A stretch of 64,000 bases of DNA, taken from Cyanobacteriota bacterium (GTDB lineage: Bacteria; Acidobacteriota; Vicinamibacteria; Vicinamibacterales; UBA2999). A program made the position numbers and the translations under genes. Every line of letters begins with the position of its first letter. Positions within the stretch are counted from its first letter, which is position 1. Below the pieces are notes generated by a model. It saw only the letters and a program-made list of their open reading frames with translations. It had not been told where the DNA came from and made no database searches. This document shows, one piece after another, positions 49,805 through 59,301 of the stretch. Location: NCBI GenBank assembly GCA_019752015.1, contig JAIEMQ010000024.1:1-64000 (forward strand), given 5' to 3'.

Positions 49805-50581
49805 TCACAACGTGAACGTCACTTGCACCACCATCGTCACCGGCACCGCGGCGCCATTGACGATGGTTGGCGCGTACTTCCATTGCTTGACGGCATCGAG
49901 CGCCGCCTTGTCGAGCTGCGGGATGGATTTCACGATCTGCGCGCGTGCGACGTTGCCGGTGGCGTCAACCACGATCGCCACTTCGACGACACCTTGCACG
50001 TGTCCGGTCTTGGCAATCGCCGGATACACCGGCGGCCTCGTCACCAGGCGTTGCGGCATGGCGATGCGGCCGCCCACCGGTACCGGATCCGCGCCCGGCG
50101 CCGGCGCCGGTGCCGACGCGAGCAGGTGCTCCGTCTTGCCGCCGACCGAGACGACCTTGACGCCCGTCACATCGGCGGCCAGTGACACGTAACCAATCGC
50201 GCCCGGCTTCAATCGAACGTAAGCGAGCACTTCGCGATCGGTCGCCAACGCGGGCGGCGGATTGACGCCCGCGGCCTGCGCCGAATCACGCATGCGATTC
50301 ACCGCGGCGGGAATCGGCAGGCCCAGCACTTCTCGCGAGAATCCGTCGCGGACCGGCGAGCTCGGAAGCAAATCCACCGGCGATACGGCTGCGCCGTCTT
50401 CCCACGTGCCCTTGTCAAGAAACAATTTCGACACCTGGTTTCTCGACAGCGACGAGACCGGGTTCGAAGGATTCACAACAATGCGATAGCCATCTTGCGC
50501 AACGGCTGTCGCACTCGCCGCCACCACCGCGGCGATCGTCGCCACCGTCATCACGATTTGTTTCCGTACACTCCACGCCAT
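49805..50581 (-). CDS. Fusion of PstS-like periplasmic binding domain with TonB C-terminal domain
   Basis: 258 residues from ATG 50581, preceded by GGGAGAG at a usable distance. Signal peptide [20 protein letters not shown], then a short phosphate-binding-like domain ([53 protein letters not shown]), a linker, and a TonB-type C-terminal domain ([44 protein letters not shown]). There is no TM anchor besides the signal peptide. Its place between cheB and two MCP genes suggests a periplasmic partner for signalling, but that is inference. The first half could also be an evolutionary fragment of PstS. Confidence 0.8.
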   Translation of the reverse strand: MAWSVRKQIVMTVATIAAVVAASATAVAQDGYRIVVNPSNPVSSLSRNQVSKLFLDKGTWEDGAAVSPVDLLPSSPVRDGFSREVLGLPIPAAVNRMRDSAQAAGVNPPPALATDREVLAYVRLKPGAIGYVSLAADVTGVKVVSVGGKTEHLLASAPAPAPGADPVPVGGRIAMPQRLVTRPPVYPAIAKTGHVQGVVEVAIVVDATGNVARAQIVKSIPQLDKAALDAVKQWKYAPTIVNGAAVPVTMVVQVTFTL

Positions 50582-50707
50582 CGAAAGATCTCTCCCGCCG
50601 CGCCATTGAGCAAAACCGGAGCCAACTGCGGCCTCGCGATCACGTCTGCGCAACTGGCGGCGAATCAAGTGGTTATCGTGAGGGTGCATGTCGATCGCTC
50701 CACCGAT

Positions 50708-51811
50708 CTACGGATGCAGTCTGAACGCTGGACGATTCCGGTCTGCACTCTGGACGGCGGTGCGCGCGCGTCCCGGCGCAAACGCGGACGCGATCGCGCG
50801 CGGCATGGCGCCGAGTGCAGCCACATGCATGGCGCCGCCGCGCTGAATCGCGGCGGCCGGCATGCCGAAGACCACGCACGATCGCGCATCCTCGGCAATC
50901 GTGGTGGCGCCGGCTTCGCGCAACATCACCATGCCATCGGCGCCGTCGGCGCCCATGCCCGTCAAGAGCATCGCGACAATCGGCACACCGCGCAGCGCTG
51001 CCGCGGATTGAAACAGTACGTCGACCGACGGCCGCTGATACAGGACGCGCTCGCCACCGCGGACGCTGGTGACCAGCTCTCCATGCCGGGCGCCAACCAG
51101 CAGATGGGAGTCGCCTGGCGCGATGTAGACCACGCCGCGCTCGAGCCGCATGGAGTCGGCGGCCTCGATCACGCGCTGCGGGCAGATTTTGTCGAGCCTG
51201 GCGGCAAACGCGCGTGTGAAGTACGCGGGCATGTGCTGCACCACGGCGATCGGCGGCGCGTCTGCGGGCAATTGCATCAGCAGCGTTTCGATCGCCTGGG
51301 TTCCGCCGGTTGATGCGCCAATCAGAATCAGTCCGTTGGCGTGCGCCAGACTGGGCGCGACCGGGGCCGGCGGCGGCGAGTGGCGAAGCCGCGAGAAGTG
51401 CACGGCCCGGCCGGTGCGCAAGGCGCGAATGCGGTACGTCAACTGGTCGGTGATGTCCGCGACGGAATACGGCCCGCCAGGCTTCGCCAGCACGTCGATC
51501 GCTCCCGCTGCCAGCGCATCGATGCTTGCCGCCGATCCGGTTTGCGTGGTCGAGCTCACGATCACGACCGGCAACGGCTGTTCGCGCATCAGCTGGCGCA
51601 GGAACGTGAGACCGTCCATGCGCGGCATTTCGAGATCGAGCGTGACGATGTCCGGCTGGTGCGCGGCGATCAGATCGCGCGCCACGATCGCGTCGGCGGC
51701 AACGCCGACGACTTCCATGTCCGGCTCCGCCTTGATCGCGTTCGACAGCATCGTCCGGACGATTGCGGAATCGTCGACGATGAGCACGCGGCTGCGGCGG
51801 ACAGGAGCCAT
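50708..51811 (-). CDS. cheB: Chemotaxis response regulator/methylesterase CheB (copy 1)
   Basis: 367 residues. Receiver with phospho-acceptor Asp59 (VTLDLEMPRMDG), then the methylesterase domain with GASTGGTQA (Ser), VQHMPAYFT (His) and TGMGADGADGM (Asp). It removes methyl groups from MCPs in sensory adaptation. One of two cheB genes in this operon; follows the CheX-like gene by 3 bp. Confidence 0.95.
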   Translation of the reverse strand: MAPVRRSRVLIVDDSAIVRTMLSNAIKAEPDMEVVGVAADAIVARDLIAAHQPDIVTLDLEMPRMDGLTFLRQLMREQPLPVVIVSSTTQTGSAASIDALAAGAIDVLAKPGGPYSVADITDQLTYRIRALRTGRAVHFSRLRHSPPPAPVAPSLAHANGLILIGASTGGTQAIETLLMQLPADAPPIAVVQHMPAYFTRAFAARLDKICPQRVIEAADSMRLERGVVYIAPGDSHLLVGARHGELVTSVRGGERVLYQRPSVDVLFQSAAALRGVPIVAMLLTGMGADGADGMVMLREAGATTIAEDARSCVVFGMPAAAIQRGGAMHVAALGAMPRAIASAFAPGRARTAVQSADRNRPAFRLHP

Positions 51812-51814
51812 TGG

Positions 51815-52318
51815 TTACCGCCTGGCCGGCGCGGATTCCGGGGCCGCGGTCAAGTCCCAGTCGATCGCGAGCGGGCGATCATTGACTTTGACCCACAAGC
51901 GTCTCGTGGAGCGCATGTCGGGCCGCGGCGCCCGCACCACGATCGGCGGGCTCAATTGGAAGGCCCACTGTCCGTGGCAGCGCGACAACCAGTCGCCGCA
52001 CACCATGTTGGAGAATTCGCCGACGAGATCGTCGACGTGATGCGCGGGCGGTGTCGGCGCCGCCGGATCGCGGCCGCTGAACGAATCGAACAGCATTTGC
52101 GCCAGCTCCGGCGGCAGCCAGCAGGCCAGCGAGCCTGACGTGCGGCCATCGTCGAAACGCACGAAGGCGAACAACCAGAATGGCGCGGTGGTGACGCCGG
52201 GATCGTCGCAGCCGTCGACGATCGCGAAGAAGCTCTTTTCCGCCACGGCGCTGACGGCGTCGCGGATCGGCGCGCCGTCAAACACGGACAGTTTCGGCCG
52301 CGTGTGTGAGGACGTCAC
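51815..52318 (-). CDS. CheX/CheC-type chemotaxis phosphatase-like protein
   Basis: 167 residues if it starts at GTG 52316-52318, which overlaps the end of cheY by 41 bp. AEKSFFAIVD, then VDDLVGEFSNMVCGDWLSR contains the E-x-x-N pair (EFSN) used by CheX/CheC to dephosphorylate CheY-P. Only one such motif is seen, so CheX-like. Location right after cheY supports this. The exact start is uncertain. Confidence 0.65.
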   Translation of the reverse strand: MTSSHTRPKLSVFDGAPIRDAVSAVAEKSFFAIVDGCDDPGVTTAPFWLFAFVRFDDGRTSGSLACWLPPELAQMLFDSFSGRDPAAPTPPAHHVDDLVGEFSNMVCGDWLSRCHGQWAFQLSPPIVVRAPRPDMRSTRRLWVKVNDRPLAIDWDLTAAPESAPARR

Positions 52319-52658
52319 GGAGCACCTCCGGGCTGAACGGTTTCTTGAGATAGCAGCGCACCGACAGGCCGGCGGCTTCTTCACGACGCTGCGTCGAGCC
52401 GTCGGTCGAAATGATGACGCGCGTCAATTTGCGGTAGCGATCGCTCCTGGCGACCTTGCGCAGCAGATCGGCGCCGTTCATCACCGGCATGTTGATGTCG
52501 GTGAGCAGCAGCTGCACGTCGTGGGCCTCGAGGAGCTCGAGCGCCTCGGCGCCGTCGCCGGCCTCGAGGATCTCGTCGACGGGCACCCGGGTCATCTTGA
52601 CGACGCGCTTGATCATCGCGCGCATCATCGACGAGTCATCCACAATCAGGATCCGCAT
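52278..52658 (-). CDS. cheY: Chemotaxis response regulator CheY
   Basis: 126 residues, a single receiver: VDDSSMMRAMIKRV, phospho-acceptor Asp54 (LLTDINMPVMNG), the Thr in ISTDGS and the Lys in YLKKPF. Phosphorylated by CheA; output would be the motor or another effector. 2 bp after cheD. Confidence 0.93.
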   Translation of the reverse strand: MRILIVDDSSMMRAMIKRVVKMTRVPVDEILEAGDGAEALELLEAHDVQLLLTDINMPVMNGADLLRKVARSDRYRKLTRVIISTDGSTQRREEAAGLSVRCYLKKPFSPEVLRDVLTHAAETVRV

Positions 52659-52660
52659 GA

Positions 52661-53191
52661 TCAGAGTTCCTTCTGCGAGTGCCCGCTCAGGACCTGCAGC
52701 CGGCCGTCATCGACCGCCATGTGCACAGTGCGGGCGCCTGTGCCGCCGACATCCTCCGCCGTGATGAACACGCCGTTGCGCCACAGCAGGTTTCTCGCCG
52801 CCAGCAGGTTGCGCCTGCCGGTGTTGAACGCGCCGGAGGTCTGCGCCATGTCGGCGCCGCCGACCAGCTTGACCACTGCGCGTTGCTTGACGAGTCCGAG
52901 GCCGTAGGCTTTCTGGAACAGGAGGGGGATGCCGGTATCGGCAAAGGCCGCCGGGTGCGCGCTCGCGCGATCCGGGTTGATGCTCGCTTCAGGCAACAGA
53001 AAGTGCAGCATGCCGGCCACGCCCGCATGCGGGTCGCAAATGCAGACGGCAATGCAGCTGCCGACCGCGTGAGTGGAGATCCGGCTGCCGCGCTCGGTGG
53101 TCACCACCATCTCGCCGATGCCGATGACGAGGCGATTCGGTGCCTGTTCGTCGTCGCGCCACATGGCCGGTAATTGCATCGAGCCGCTCAT
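52661..53191 (-). CDS. cheD: Chemoreceptor glutamine deamidase CheD
   Basis: 176 residues from ATG 53191, overlapping the cheR stop by 4 bp. STHAVGSCIAVCICDPHAGV holds the catalytic Cys in GSC, then MLHFLLPE with the His, and the C-terminal ...TGRRNLLAARNLLWR. CheD deamidates receptor glutamines and is often regulated by CheC/CheY. Confidence 0.92.
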   Translation of the reverse strand: MSGSMQLPAMWRDDEQAPNRLVIGIGEMVVTTERGSRISTHAVGSCIAVCICDPHAGVAGMLHFLLPEASINPDRASAHPAAFADTGIPLLFQKAYGLGLVKQRAVVKLVGGADMAQTSGAFNTGRRNLLAARNLLWRNGVFITAEDVGGTGARTVHMAVDDGRLQVLSGHSQKEL

Positions 53192-54021
53192 GCCGCACCC
53201 CGCCGATAGATCGCCGGCGCGACCCACGACAACCCGTGGCGCACGCCGTTGAGACTTTCCGAATGCGAGATGAACAGATAGCCGCCGCGCGCGAGGCGGG
53301 CCTCGAGTGAATCGATGACGCGCTGCTGCGCCGCGCGATCGAAGTAGATCATCACGTTGCGGCAGAAGATGAAGTCGAACGGCGGTCCCGGCGGCGCGGG
53401 ATGCAGCAGATTCAACCGCCGGAACTCGATCATCTGGCGGACCGAAGGCGTGACTTGCAGCACACCGGATTGCGGCGAGCTGGCCTTCTGGAAGTACTTG
53501 AGCACGAGATGCCGCGGCATGTCCGCCGTTCGTTCGGATCGAAACAGGCCGGCCGCGGCGCGCGCCACCGCGCGCGAGGAAATGTCGGATGCCAGCAGCG
53601 TGACGCGGCGGCTGGCGGCATCACTGAGCGCCTGGCACGCGGTAATCGCGACGGTGTAGGCCTCTTCGCCGGTCGAACACGCCGCGCTCCAGCCGAGGAT
53701 TGGCTTGCCGTTGGCACGATCGCACAGCGTCGGCAGCACCGTCTGCGCGAGGAAGTCGAAGTGCTGCGGTTCGCGGAAGAACGACGTGTGATTGGTGGTG
53801 ATGGCGTCGAGCATCGCGGTCAGCTCCTCGCCGGACACGTCCCGCTGCAGCACTTTGATGTAGTCGCGAAAGCTCGCGGCCCCGGTCTGCCGCAGCCGCT
53901 TCTGCAGCCGCGCCGACACGAGCGCGCGCTTGCCGGCGTGCAAGGTGATGCCGCTGGTCTCGTAGACCATTCGCGCAATGGCCGCCAGGTCACGATCGGT
54001 GCATTCCGGGCTGAGCGACAC
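53188..54021 (-). CDS. cheR: Chemotaxis methyltransferase CheR
   Basis: 277 residues from a GTG at 54019-54021. N-terminal helical domain (GITLHAGKRALVSARLQKRL) and SAM-dependent methyltransferase domain (TTNHTSFFREPQHFDFL, GWSAACSTGEEAYTVAI, VTLLASDISSRAV, FDFIFCRNVMIYFD). It methylates MCP glutamates. 19 bp after cheW. Confidence 0.95.
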   Translation of the reverse strand: MSLSPECTDRDLAAIARMVYETSGITLHAGKRALVSARLQKRLRQTGAASFRDYIKVLQRDVSGEELTAMLDAITTNHTSFFREPQHFDFLAQTVLPTLCDRANGKPILGWSAACSTGEEAYTVAITACQALSDAASRRVTLLASDISSRAVARAAAGLFRSERTADMPRHLVLKYFQKASSPQSGVLQVTPSVRQMIEFRRLNLLHPAPPGPPFDFIFCRNVMIYFDRAAQQRVIDSLEARLARGGYLFISHSESLNGVRHGLSWVAPAIYRRGAA

Positions 54022-54040
54022 GAGCGGGCTCGCTGCAGGT

Positions 54041-54544
54041 TCAGGCCGCGGCGATCGCAATGGGCCCGTCGCTTCCGAGGACGCGGTCGAGATCGAGCAG
54101 GATCTTGACCCCGCCCTTGACCTTCGCAAGTCCGAGCAGATAGTCGGTGGTCCGGCGGCCGCCAAAGTCCGGCGGCTGCTCAATCTCGGCGGCCGCGACG
54201 TTGACGACCTCGGAGACAGAGTCGACCACCACGCCCATCATCAAAGTGGACGAAGCCAGCGCCACTTCCGCGACGATGATGCACGTGCGATCGGTCGGCG
54301 CCTGCGGCTCGAATCCAAACTTGCGGCGCAGATCGATCACCGGGATCACCTTGCCGCGCAGATTGATCACGCCGAGCACGTGCTCAGCGACTTGCGGCAC
54401 GTGCGTGATGTCCATCACCTTGATGATTTCGCGGACCTTGAGCACCGGCAGGCCGTACTCCTCGCGGCCCAGCGCGAAGGTCAGGTACTTGCCTCCGTTC
54501 GCTGACGCGCCGGCATCGGTCGTTCGTTCCGTGTTGGTGTGCAT
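54041..54544 (-). CDS. cheW: Chemotaxis adaptor CheW
   Basis: 167 residues. YLTFALGREEYGLPVLKVRE, VLGVINLRGKVIPVIDLRRK and MGVVVDSVSEV are CheW motifs. It links MCPs to CheA. 11 bp after cheA. Confidence 0.95.
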   Translation of the reverse strand: MHTNTERTTDAGASANGGKYLTFALGREEYGLPVLKVREIIKVMDITHVPQVAEHVLGVINLRGKVIPVIDLRRKFGFEPQAPTDRTCIIVAEVALASSTLMMGVVVDSVSEVVNVAAAEIEQPPDFGGRRTTDYLLGLAKVKGGVKILLDLDRVLGSDGPIAIAAA

Positions 54545-54555
54545 GTCTGCTCCGT

Positions 54556-56286
54556 TCAGGCCGCGGCTTGCGGCTGAGTCGCGGACGCCAGCGCCAGCAG
54601 GCCGCCGGTGTCGAGAATCAATCCAATGCGGCCGTCGCCGAGGATCGCGCCGCCGGCAATGCCGCGGACACCGCGGAACATCTCGCCGAGGCTGCGGATC
54701 ACGACTTCGCGCTTGCCGAGCATTTCGTCGACGACGAGCGCCACTTCACGCCCGTTGTCTTCGGCGATCACCACGGTGCCGTCCGTGATCGCGGTGCGGG
54801 CGTTGCCAATGCTGAACAGCTCGCCCAGGTGCAGCAGCGGAATCAGGCGATCGCGCACCTGCACCACGCTGGGCCGTCCGTGCGTGGTGTGGATCTGCTG
54901 CGCCGTCGGCCGCAGCGACTCGCGCACTGCCGGCGTCGGGATCACGAACCGATCGCCGCCGACGCCCAATACCAATCCGTCGACGATCGCGAGGGTCAGC
55001 GGCAGGTGGAGCGTGAAGGTCGCGCCCCGCCCTCTCACCGTCTGAATGTCGATGCGACCGCGCAGCATCTGGATGTTGCGGCGCACCACGTCCATGCCGA
55101 CACCGCGGCCCGAGACTTCGGTGACGCGATCGGCCGTCGAAAAGCCCGGACGGAAGATCAGTTGATGAATCTCCGCCACGCTCATCTGGCTGCCGTGCGG
55201 CACCATTGCCTGCGCGACGGCGCGAGCGAGAATCCGCTCGGTATCGAGCCCCGCGCCGTCGTCGGCAATCTCGACGACGACGCCGCCGGCGCGGTGACAT
55301 GCTCGCAGCTGGATCTGTGCGGTCTCGGGCTTGCCGGCCGCAAGGCGCTCGGCCCCCGGTTCGATGCCGTGGTCAACGGTGTTCCTGACCATGTGCATCA
55401 GCGGATCGGTCAGCTGTTCGATCAGTTTGCGATCGAGCTCGGTGTCTTCGCCGATCAGCGTCACGTCCGCCGGCTTGTCGAATTTTTTCGAAAGATCGCG
55501 GACCAGCCGCGCCATCTTCTGGAAGGTGCGGCGAATCGGCACCATCCGCATCGACATCGCATCGCGCTGGATGTCGCTGGTGATGCGGCGGATCTGCGCC
55601 ATTTGACGCGAGAGCCGATCGTCGCCCGGGCGTTGCAAGGCCGGGTTGTCGGCCAGGATGGTCTGCGCGATCACCAGTTCGCCGACCATATCGACGAGCG
55701 CGTCCAGCTTTCGGGTGTTGACCTTGATGGTGCTGTCTTCGTCGATTCGCGCCGCCATCGAACCTTCGAGCTCTTGCGGCGCCGGCACGGCAACACTCTC
55801 GATCGGAGCGGCGCTACCGCCCGCAATCAACGCGTCCACCGTCGCCAGGATGTTCTGGCAGGACGCCGCGAGGTCGGTGTGCGGCTCGCCGGCCACTCGC
55901 GCCGGCAGCTCCCTGACCATGATGGTCAGGGTGTCGACGGCGCTCAGGACGACGTCGATCTCGGCCTGCCCCATCGGATGCGATCCGGATCGCGCCAGGT
56001 CGAGCAGCGTTTCGAGCTTGTGCGCGAACGCTTCGACCGAGCGAATGCCGAGCACGCCGGCGTTGCCTTTGACCGTGTGAAACGGCCGGAACAGATCATT
56101 GACGAGCGACAGATCGCCCGGCGCCTTCTCGAGGCGCAGGATCGTCTGTTCAATCGTGCCGAGATGCTCGAGGCCATCGGCCACGAACATCGACGCCAGC
56201 TCCGGATCGGCGGCAAAAGTCGCGAGCTCGTCATCCACGATGACGGGCGGCTTCTTGGCGCTCTTCTTCCGGGCGGTCTTGCTCAT
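54556..56286 (-). CDS. cheA: Chemotaxis histidine kinase CheA (lacking P2)
   Basis: 576 residues. Hpt domain with His70 (RPFHTVKGNAG), then a short Pro-rich linker straight to the dimerisation domain (KVNTRKLDALVDMVGELVIA), the ATPase domain (MVRNTVDHGIEP, EIADDGAGLD, SGRGVGMDVVRRNI) and the CheW-like regulatory domain. No P2 CheY-docking domain can be seen between Hpt and dimerisation domains. The start overlaps the cheB copy 2 stop (ATGA). Confidence 0.95.
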   Translation of the reverse strand: MSKTARKKSAKKPPVIVDDELATFAADPELASMFVADGLEHLGTIEQTILRLEKAPGDLSLVNDLFRPFHTVKGNAGVLGIRSVEAFAHKLETLLDLARSGSHPMGQAEIDVVLSAVDTLTIMVRELPARVAGEPHTDLAASCQNILATVDALIAGGSAAPIESVAVPAPQELEGSMAARIDEDSTIKVNTRKLDALVDMVGELVIAQTILADNPALQRPGDDRLSRQMAQIRRITSDIQRDAMSMRMVPIRRTFQKMARLVRDLSKKFDKPADVTLIGEDTELDRKLIEQLTDPLMHMVRNTVDHGIEPGAERLAAGKPETAQIQLRACHRAGGVVVEIADDGAGLDTERILARAVAQAMVPHGSQMSVAEIHQLIFRPGFSTADRVTEVSGRGVGMDVVRRNIQMLRGRIDIQTVRGRGATFTLHLPLTLAIVDGLVLGVGGDRFVIPTPAVRESLRPTAQQIHTTHGRPSVVQVRDRLIPLLHLGELFSIGNARTAITDGTVVIAEDNGREVALVVDEMLGKREVVIRSLGEMFRGVRGIAGGAILGDGRIGLILDTGGLLALASATQPQAAA

Positions 56287-57380
56287 GCAGCGCCTCTGCC
56301 GCCGGCGACCGCCGACGGGCGGGTCGTGCGCCGAATCAATTCAGCGGCGATGTCGCCGAGCGGCAGCACCGCGTCGGCAAAGCCGGCCTTCGCGACCAGG
56401 CCGGCCATCTCCCACACCACACTCGATGCTTCGTCCTGGACGAGGATGCGGCCGCCGGCGGCGCTGATCGCCTCGCAGCCTTTGACGCCGTCCTGTCCCA
56501 TGCCGGTGAGGATCACGCCGAGCGCGCGCGAGCCGTAGGCATCGGCGACCGAGTCGAACAGAAAATCGGCCGCCGGCCGGTGCGAGTGCAGCGGCGGGTC
56601 CTGGGTCAGAGACAACGCGGTCGCGCCGTTATCGCGCTGCACCGTCAAATGAAAATCGCCCGGCGCGACATAGATCACGCCTGGCTGAATCGCTTCACCG
56701 TCGGTGGCCTCGACGACCTTGAGCCTGGTTTGCGCCGAAAGACGCTCGGCAAAGAAGCGCGTGAACATCGCCGCCATGTGCGGCACGATCAGAATCGGCA
56801 CGCGGAAGTCGGCCGGCAGCTTCGACACGATCTCGCCGATCGCCGCCGGTCCGCCGGTCGACAGGCTGATCGCGACGACGTCCGCGGTGATCGTCGGCCC
56901 GAGCGGTCGCAGCGTGAACGCCGCGGCGGCCGGCTTCGCGCCCTTGCTCTTGAGCGCCTGCACGCCGCTGACGACGCGGCACAGGGATTTGATCTTCGGG
57001 ACCAGGTCTTCGCGAATGCGCGCCTGCGCGAGCTCCTTGCCCGCCATGCCCGCCGGCTTCGTCACGTAATCAGACGCGCCGTAGTGCAACGCCTCGAGTG
57101 TGTCGGCGGCGCCGCGCTCGGTGACGGCGCTGAACATGATCACCGGCAGCCGCGGATGCGTCTTGCGAATGGCCTTGAGCGTTTGCAGGCCATTCATTTC
57201 CGGCATCTCGACGTCGAGCGTGACGAGATCCGGGTTGAGTTGTGAAATTTTCTGCAGCGCGACTTTTCCGTTCGGCGCTTCGCCGACGATTTCGATCGCG
57301 GGATCGGCCGCGAGCACGTCGGTCACCATTCGCCGAATCAACATCGCATCGTCGACGACAAGGACTTTCGCTTTTTTCAT
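56283..57380 (-). CDS. cheB: Chemotaxis response regulator/methylesterase CheB (copy 2)
   Basis: 365 residues from ATG 57380; in-frame starts at 57416 and 57437 add a few residues. Receiver Asp56 (VTLDVEMPEMNG) and methylesterase motifs LSTGGPAAI (Ser), VPHMAAMFT (His) and TGMGQDGVKG (Asp). First gene of the operon, read away from the divergent control region. It differs clearly from copy 1, so the two are not a recent duplication. Confidence 0.95.
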   Translation of the reverse strand: MKKAKVLVVDDAMLIRRMVTDVLAADPAIEIVGEAPNGKVALQKISQLNPDLVTLDVEMPEMNGLQTLKAIRKTHPRLPVIMFSAVTERGAADTLEALHYGASDYVTKPAGMAGKELAQARIREDLVPKIKSLCRVVSGVQALKSKGAKPAAAAFTLRPLGPTITADVVAISLSTGGPAAIGEIVSKLPADFRVPILIVPHMAAMFTRFFAERLSAQTRLKVVEATDGEAIQPGVIYVAPGDFHLTVQRDNGATALSLTQDPPLHSHRPAADFLFDSVADAYGSRALGVILTGMGQDGVKGCEAISAAGGRILVQDEASSVVWEMAGLVAKAGFADAVLPLGDIAAELIRRTTRPSAVAGGRGAA

Positions 57381-57675
57381 ATTCGCGTCTTTCGGCGGCG
57401 GGAGTGCAACGTCCATGCCCGGCGACATCGCGATCACGATTGCGTGAGTTCAGGCGCAATACGCGTCGACGGCGTCTGGTGTCGTCTGGACGGCGCGGAG
57501 GAATCGTCTAGAGGCTGGACGACAGTCCAACTCTCAGACCGATGGCGCGCATCGATCGCGCGATCGACTTCGAGATCGTTCGAAAACTTCAACGTTCTCG
57601 CAATTTGGCGCGGAGGCACGAACGTTGCACAGCGCCACGCGCAGATGACTGATTTCCATTTCCTGGGTGTGCGTC
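57381..57675. promoter_or_regulatory. Divergent control region between two chemosensory operons
   Basis: 295 bp with no gene, flanked by two outward operons. It should hold both promoters. A 5-bp inverted repeat TGGAC-GACA-GTCCA lies at 57516-57529; convincing -35/-10 boxes were not found on either strand. Confidence 0.5.
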
Positions 57676-59301
57676 ATGATTCGCGCTGACATTGCACCGG
57701 AGCAGCAGCTGGCGACCGCACTGCGCCACGGCGTGATCGCCGCGCAGGCGCGTGATTTCGATCGCGCGCGCCCCCTGCTGCAGCACGTGACCGAGAAGAG
57801 TCCTGACGATGTGATCGCGTGGTACTGGCTCGCGATCGCGTCGCCGTCCGCCGAAGCGGCCATTCCCTGTCTGCGCAGAGTCCTGGCGATCGACGATGGA
57901 CACGCGTTGGCGAAAGAGGCGTTGTCGCGGTTGTTGATCGCGGAAGCGCATAACGCCGCCGCCGGCGGAAACAAACAGCAGGCGCGCTCGCTTGCGACCG
58001 AGGCGACGAGCCTCACACCTGAAAACACCGCCACGTGGCGGGCACTCGCGGATCTCGCCACGTCACAGGTGGAACGCATCGACGCGTTGCGCCGCATGGT
58101 GCAGTTCGCGCCCGAAGACGCCAACATCCGTACTCAGCTTCGCCAGGCCCTGCTCGCGCGCGCGGTGATGATTGCGCGCACCGATCGCGACGAGGCCCGC
58201 GCCCGATTCCAGGAGGTTGCTGCTTTGAACCCAAGCGACCCTCGTATCTGGCAGGCGCTCTGCAATCTCGCCGACACTCGCGAGGAACAGGCGAAGTACC
58301 TGCGTGAACTGCTGCGCGTGACGCCCGATCATCAGCCGGCGCGCGCGGCGCTGCGCCGTGTCCTCGTCGACGGCGCGCGAGAGCTACAGGCCGCGTGCCG
58401 GTTGAACGACGCGCGCATCCGCTGGCAGGAAGCCATCGACGTCGCCGGGAGCGATGTCGAGTTGTGGCTTGGCTACGCCGACGCCTGCGACGACGAAGTC
58501 GAGGCGAGGCGCGCGATTCATTCCGCGCAGGAGATCGATTCTCACGATCCGCGCGTCATCGAGGCGCTGTCGAATCTCAACGGCCAGCCGATCGATCCCA
58601 CTGCCCTGCCCTCTCCTGGTGATGCGTTCGCGCGGTTTGATGCCGCGGCCGCGCCCCAGAACGGCGCCGGCGGTGCCGAACACGTCGACGATTCGCTGCT
58701 CGAGTCGATCGCGAAGCTGCCGGATGGACCGCCGCCCTCGCCGCGCGTTGCCGCCGAAGCGGCGTTCGAAGACGACATGATCCGCGCGGTCTCGGAAAAG
58801 CTCGAAGTGATCACACCGGCCGTGGCCGCGCCGGTCGTCGCGGCGCCCGCGATCGCCGAACCGCCGGCGATCGCCGAACCGCCCGTCGCCGCCGCATCAG
58901 CAAATGGTTCGGGACCCGCGACGATCATGGTCGTCGACGACAGCCCGACGATCCGCAAGATTCTCGGCCTGACCCTCGAAAAGGCCGGCTACAACGTCGT
59001 CGTCGCCAACAACGGCGAATCCGCGCTGCAGCGTTTGCAGGATGTCGTGCCGAAGCTGGTCCTGCTCGATATTTCGATGCCGGATCTCGACGGCTACGAA
59101 GTCTGCAAGCGCATCAAACAGGATCCGCGCACCCGCGCGGTCACCGTCATCATGCTCTCCGGCAAGGGCGCCTTTTTCGACAAGGTCAAAGGCCACCTTG
59201 CCGGTGCCACCGAATACCTGACCAAACCTTTCGAAACACCCGCGGTACTGGATGTCGTGAACAGCCACTGCCAGTCCGCTGTCGAGGCACATCATGGTTG
59301 A
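57676..59301 (+). CDS. TPR protein with C-terminal receiver domain (PilG-like)
   Basis: 541 residues from ATG 57676; a GTG at 57667 is an alternative start. The first 300 residues are tetratricopeptide-like helices (HGVIAAQARDFDRARPLLQH, DVIAWYWLAIASPSAEAA, DDEVEARRAIHSAQEIDSHD). A Pro/Ala linker with a short repeat (AIAEPPAIAEPP) leads to a receiver domain with VVDDSPTIRKI, phospho-acceptor Asp465 (LLDISMPDLDGYE) and the Lys in YLTKPF. Receivers of the DSPTIRK type are common in PilG-like regulators. First gene of a plus-strand operon; overlaps the next by 8 bp. Confidence 0.85.
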   Translation: MIRADIAPEQQLATALRHGVIAAQARDFDRARPLLQHVTEKSPDDVIAWYWLAIASPSAEAAIPCLRRVLAIDDGHALAKEALSRLLIAEAHNAAAGGNKQQARSLATEATSLTPENTATWRALADLATSQVERIDALRRMVQFAPEDANIRTQLRQALLARAVMIARTDRDEARARFQEVAALNPSDPRIWQALCNLADTREEQAKYLRELLRVTPDHQPARAALRRVLVDGARELQAACRLNDARIRWQEAIDVAGSDVELWLGYADACDDEVEARRAIHSAQEIDSHDPRVIEALSNLNGQPIDPTALPSPGDAFARFDAAAAPQNGAGGAEHVDDSLLESIAKLPDGPPPSPRVAAEAAFEDDMIRAVSEKLEVITPAVAAPVVAAPAIAEPPAIAEPPVAAASANGSGPATIMVVDDSPTIRKILGLTLEKAGYNVVVANNGESALQRLQDVVPKLVLLDISMPDLDGYEVCKRIKQDPRTRAVTVIMLSGKGAFFDKVKGHLAGATEYLTKPFETPAVLDVVNSHCQSAVEAHHG

